This document shows positions 57,525 to 64,000 of a stretch of 64,000 nucleotides of DNA, piece after piece. Source of the stretch: Cerioporus squamosus (Eukaryota; Basidiomycota; Agaricomycetes; Polyporales; Polyporaceae); the NCBI GenBank assembly GCA_022592435.1, contig JABYQS010000005.1:186001-250000 (forward strand), written 5' to 3'. Each line of letters starts with the position of its first letter. The first letter of the stretch is position 1. A program made the translations under genes and the position numbers. Under the pieces are notes generated by a model. It was not told the DNA's origin, searched no databases, and saw only the letters and a program-made list of their open reading frames with translations.

Positions 57525-59999
57525 GTTTGATCGGTGACAAGCCTGCTATGCCGTATGCCGTATGCCGTATGCCGCATATGGCGATAGATGCGCCTCCTAG
57601 GCTCGAACCCCCGAGGTTACGCCTAGTGCATCGTGGCCGCTCATGGCTATACACTGTGCTTCTTCGTGCTGACCTGTGTGGGACTTTGGATCCGTTTGCA
57701 TTTTGCATTGTACAGTACTTACGCGCTCTCACAAGGGTTTCCTCGCCGCTCGTCTTGATCTATATATTATACGTTACAGCGTATCCGTGATATATACCAC
57801 GCAGACGTGCGCTGGGTCACCAAGACGTATCCCGTCATCACCTCGCAAGATGCGGACGGCGGTCCGCCCCTTCATAAGCTCCTCGACATGCAGCTCGGTA
57901 CAGAGCCCGAGGCCGAGCACAAGTCCCGCTCGCCGCTCGCCTGCCCTTCTTCCGATTCTAGACAAGACCTTCATATCCGTTCCGACAAGGCCTTCTCGAT
58001 GCGTGCGTACACTTATCCACTGTTGATAAGTAACTCGCCGACAACTGCGCCGCTGATTGGAACATTCCACGCGCGCACGAATTTGAAGCTGCTCGCGACT
58101 CGCGGGGCGGCACCGCCGGGCATGAGGCCTGGAGGCGCACGAAGCGTTATTGTCGCCGCCCAACGGGTGGCATCAGATCTGGGAGAGGGAGCTCGGCTCG
58201 CTCCTCGTACTTACACACATAAGTACATAAATACGCACTTTATACTTTGCCGAGCTGCACGTACGTTCCAGGCGGAAACTGATTGGTGCATCGTGATGCA
58301 TCTGGGCTGCAAAATCTCACTAGTGGGATTTTGCTTGATTACCGGCGCGCACAAGTGACAAGACTGCACAAGACGCAGACGGAAGGGTCGAGGCTCTGCA
58401 GGTTTGCCACCTCGTCGCGTGTCGGTCGTTGCGCCAGGGTTATGTGTCTGTGGGAGGCAAACCGCGTGTCATGGTATGTACTCAACTTCTGAAGGTGTCT
58501 CACAGCGTTAGCGGGTGCTCGTGGCCGGGTCGGGTGCAGGAGCCTTGTGCTATCTCTGTCACCAAGTACGTACCCCGGATGAAGTGCTTAGTGCCATACG
58601 ATGTCACCCGGGTACCGGGTCGGAATGCTAATAAAATGCCTCACATAACGTGGCTGGAGTTAGCGGCTATGTAGCGCTGTCAACGGGCACCAATATGCAT
58701 GATGACCTGTGATGACCTCGGCAAGCTACTTCGGTGCGGGTATCTTCTGTCAATATTGTCGCTTCGGCGTTTTGATGGCACCCCAGTTACAAAGGTCGGA
58801 GGTGAAGTTAACAAGCCAAGAGACACGGGCTGACCTTGGTCCGGAACGGAATGCTTGTCTGCACGAAGCTTGATACCGCTCTCGGGGTCGTATGCGTGCG
58901 TGTTGTTGGCCGTCTTCGGAAGTTCGGGGTGGCCCCTGCTGCAGTGTTATGCAGTATGCAAAATCGCCAGCCTAGTCCGAGGAGTCGCATTTGTACCGCA
59001 AGCCTTCTCTGAGTAGCCCGGCGTACTGTACTCCATCTTCCTACAAAACATCATGGAGCCTGTGAGTAGCGCGGACGAACCCCGGTGTTTCTCCGACTCG
59101 CATATGACGACGGAGGCGTTGATCCAGGTCTTCCATGCATCCCGTCACAATCAAAAGTACTCCAACGCAGACTTGCATGCATGATCCGTTCATAGAGCAC
59201 GAACGGTTCATCCACGAGAGGTATGTAGGAGTCGGACGCCCCGCACGCACGGTATGCTGCGCACCGACTGGAAGACGCTTTCTCCCGTAAACATCATCGC
59301 GATCGATGATCCTTGAGGTTGTAGGCGGTCCGCGGTTTACGAGTTCCTCCTCATAAGCAAGCAGGAGTCACGGCTATCTGCTTGCCGCGCAACATGCGCC
59401 CAAGAAGACTGACGACCACAAGGTGCATCTCTTGTCATCGTCCGATGAGCCTCGGGGCGCAAGTGAGCGGACACTTTGAATATCAAGCAGCAAGCAATCA
59501 CCTTTCAAGCGATCACTCTGCAGGTGCGTTCTTACGTACGCTCTAAGGATTTACTTACCGCTTAACCTGATGTGATACTTACCTTGTATCGTCACGGTGG
59601 GTAACTCAATGGCAGACGACGGTCCGATAGGTGCCCCTCAGTGTAATGACTCACTACTGGACTCCGTGATAAGCTGCTGTTTCACGTATATGAGCCCAGC
59701 CTAGCTAGCAGTACTCACATGAAGGAAGCTGCTCAACAGTGTTAGACAAGACAGCTTAAAGAGCCAAGTACCCAAGTACTCCCTGGTACGGATGCTCCGG
59801 GTAATGCCGAGAAAGCCATCGGCGCTTGACATACCTCTTATGGACGTGCACTTCCATCCGATTGGGACTATGGAGGTTCACACGAGAAGAAAAGGGCGCA
59901 CTTCAATCTTCCAGTTCTTGATACACCTTGAGCCCCGGATGCGACGAGATCAAGTCCTGAAGTTTGGACCTTCAAAGGAAGGAAGAACCAAAAACGCTC
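57525..59999. other. Intergenic stretch without a confident gene
   Basis: It holds the 3' flank of the transporter gene with a four-copy 7-bp tandem repeat. A plus frame at 57807-58358 opens with GTG and reads naturally for its first 65 residues (DADGGPPLHKLLDMQLG, DLHIRSDKAFSMR), but no family is recognised. Nothing else is supported before the tRNA. Confidence 0.35.
57547..57574. repeat. Tandem repeat, four copies of TATGCCG
   Basis: Four perfect 7-bp units lie in a row directly after the transporter gene (23 bp past the stop), followed by catatggc, a partial inverse of the unit. Confidence 0.8.
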
Positions 60000-60102
60000 T
60001 GCCCCGGTGAGGCTCGAACTCACGACCTTCCGATTACGTAATTCGGGTCTCAACACCACATCTATAACAGTCGGACGCTGTAACCAACTCAGCCACGGGG
60101 CA
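60000..60102 (-). tRNA. tRNA-Asn (anticodon GTT) with a 30-nt intron
   Basis: The minus strand folds as a full cloverleaf: acceptor tgccccg/cggggca, D stem gctg/cagc, anticodon stem tccga/tcgga, T arm gtgag-ttcgagc-ctcac. The anticodon loop reads ctgtta-a, giving GTT at positions 34-36, once a 30-nt intron is removed directly after position 37, the standard place for nuclear tRNA introns. Length without intron is 73 nt. The 3' CCA is not encoded, as expected for a eukaryote. It sits about 200 bp downstream of the SERCA gene on the same strand. Confidence 0.93.
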
Positions 60103-60306
60103 CATGTGTGAACCCCCTCCCTGTGCAAAACTTAATAATTTCGATCTTACCGCACCCAGTCCGACTGCCGAGGTTGGCAAGTGGTCCACGGTCCACCTGG
60201 ACACGGTGTGTATATATGTTAGAGGCTGGATATCTCTACTATTACGCTGGATCATTACATGTCATTACACTGTCCCTGATGTCGTAGACGAATGTGTAGT
60301 GTATGT

Positions 60307-63839
<3,533 letters not shown>

Positions 63840-64000
63840 GTCGCAAAGCCGAGAGCTCTATGCGAAAGAGAGCGAGTGGTGAAGGAGAGTATGTCGCGGG
63901 GAACGAGAAGTCAGAAAGTACGCCGTTTCGTGGAGAAGTGCCTCGGCTAAGACGCCGGTATAAGTGTAGGCGCGCGCGCTAAGCTGACGTGGCGACTTTC
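63840..64000. other. Upstream flank of the SERCA gene
   Basis: About 160 bp of leader or promoter reaches the window edge. No specific element is recognised. Confidence 0.4.

Noticed and set aside
57590..57650. GGTTCGAGCC on the minus strand, like a tRNA T arm
   Set aside because: No acceptor, D or anticodon stems can be formed around it.

Overview
This window is nuclear DNA of a filamentous basidiomycete, most likely an Agaricomycete. Genes carry many 50-70 bp GT-AG introns with GTRNGT donors, codon third positions are GC-rich, and gene density is high in the right half. The identifiable proteins are typical of this group: a ribosome-bound Ssb-type Hsp70 without EEVD, a fused-free TRP2, a basidiomycete arrestin-like protein and SERCA. 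All coordinates for spliced genes give the outer limits of the coding region; exon limits are given in the text and were read by eye.

Left part (1-5.9 kb): the C-terminal half of the anaphase-promoting complex subunit APC3/Cdc27 (+), an acidic unknown protein (+), and an SRR1-domain protein (-).

Middle accessory region (about 6-34 kb): long stretches without recognisable housekeeping genes, interrupted only by exportin-1/CRM1 (15.0-19.1 kb, +) and the translation factor TMA20/MCT-1 (21.3-22.1 kb, +, with a one-base frameshift). Scattered through it is a family of small spliced genes that each encode two tandem Zn(II)2Cys6 binuclear clusters followed by a short variable tail that ends in a conserved aromatic motif (SWWxVC or a relative). 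I reconstruct five members (8.0-8.7 kb -, 12.4-13.6 kb -, 23.1-23.7 kb +, 26.2-27.0 kb +, 30.9-31.8 kb +) and at least two decayed copies (24.8 and 29.6 kb +). They share three intron positions and phases, including one intron that splits the codon of the second cysteine of cluster B. This is the best candidate for an undescribed system: a local, expanding and decaying family of double zinc-cluster proteins. DNA binding is inferred from the cysteine spacing and basic residues, not shown.

Right part (34.4-64 kb): dense housekeeping genes. Spc24 kinetochore protein (+); CAF-1 large subunit (-) divergent from an RFC clamp-loader subunit (+) across a 161-bp gap that contains a perfect ACGCGT (MCB) site; Ssb Hsp70 (-) divergent from mitochondrial ribosomal protein uS2m (+); anthranilate synthase component I (-) divergent from SHQ1 (+); a 5-kb stretch with no confident gene; an arrestin-like protein (-) divergent from an SLC35F6-like transporter (+); a tRNA-Asn with an intron (-); and a SERCA-type Ca2+ ATPase (-) at the right edge.

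Together the housekeeping genes cover cell division (APC3, Spc24), chromatin replication (CAF-1, RFC), nuclear export (CRM1), translation (TMA20, Ssb, uS2m, tRNA), snoRNP assembly (SHQ1), tryptophan synthesis and calcium transport. There is no sign that they form a metabolic cluster.
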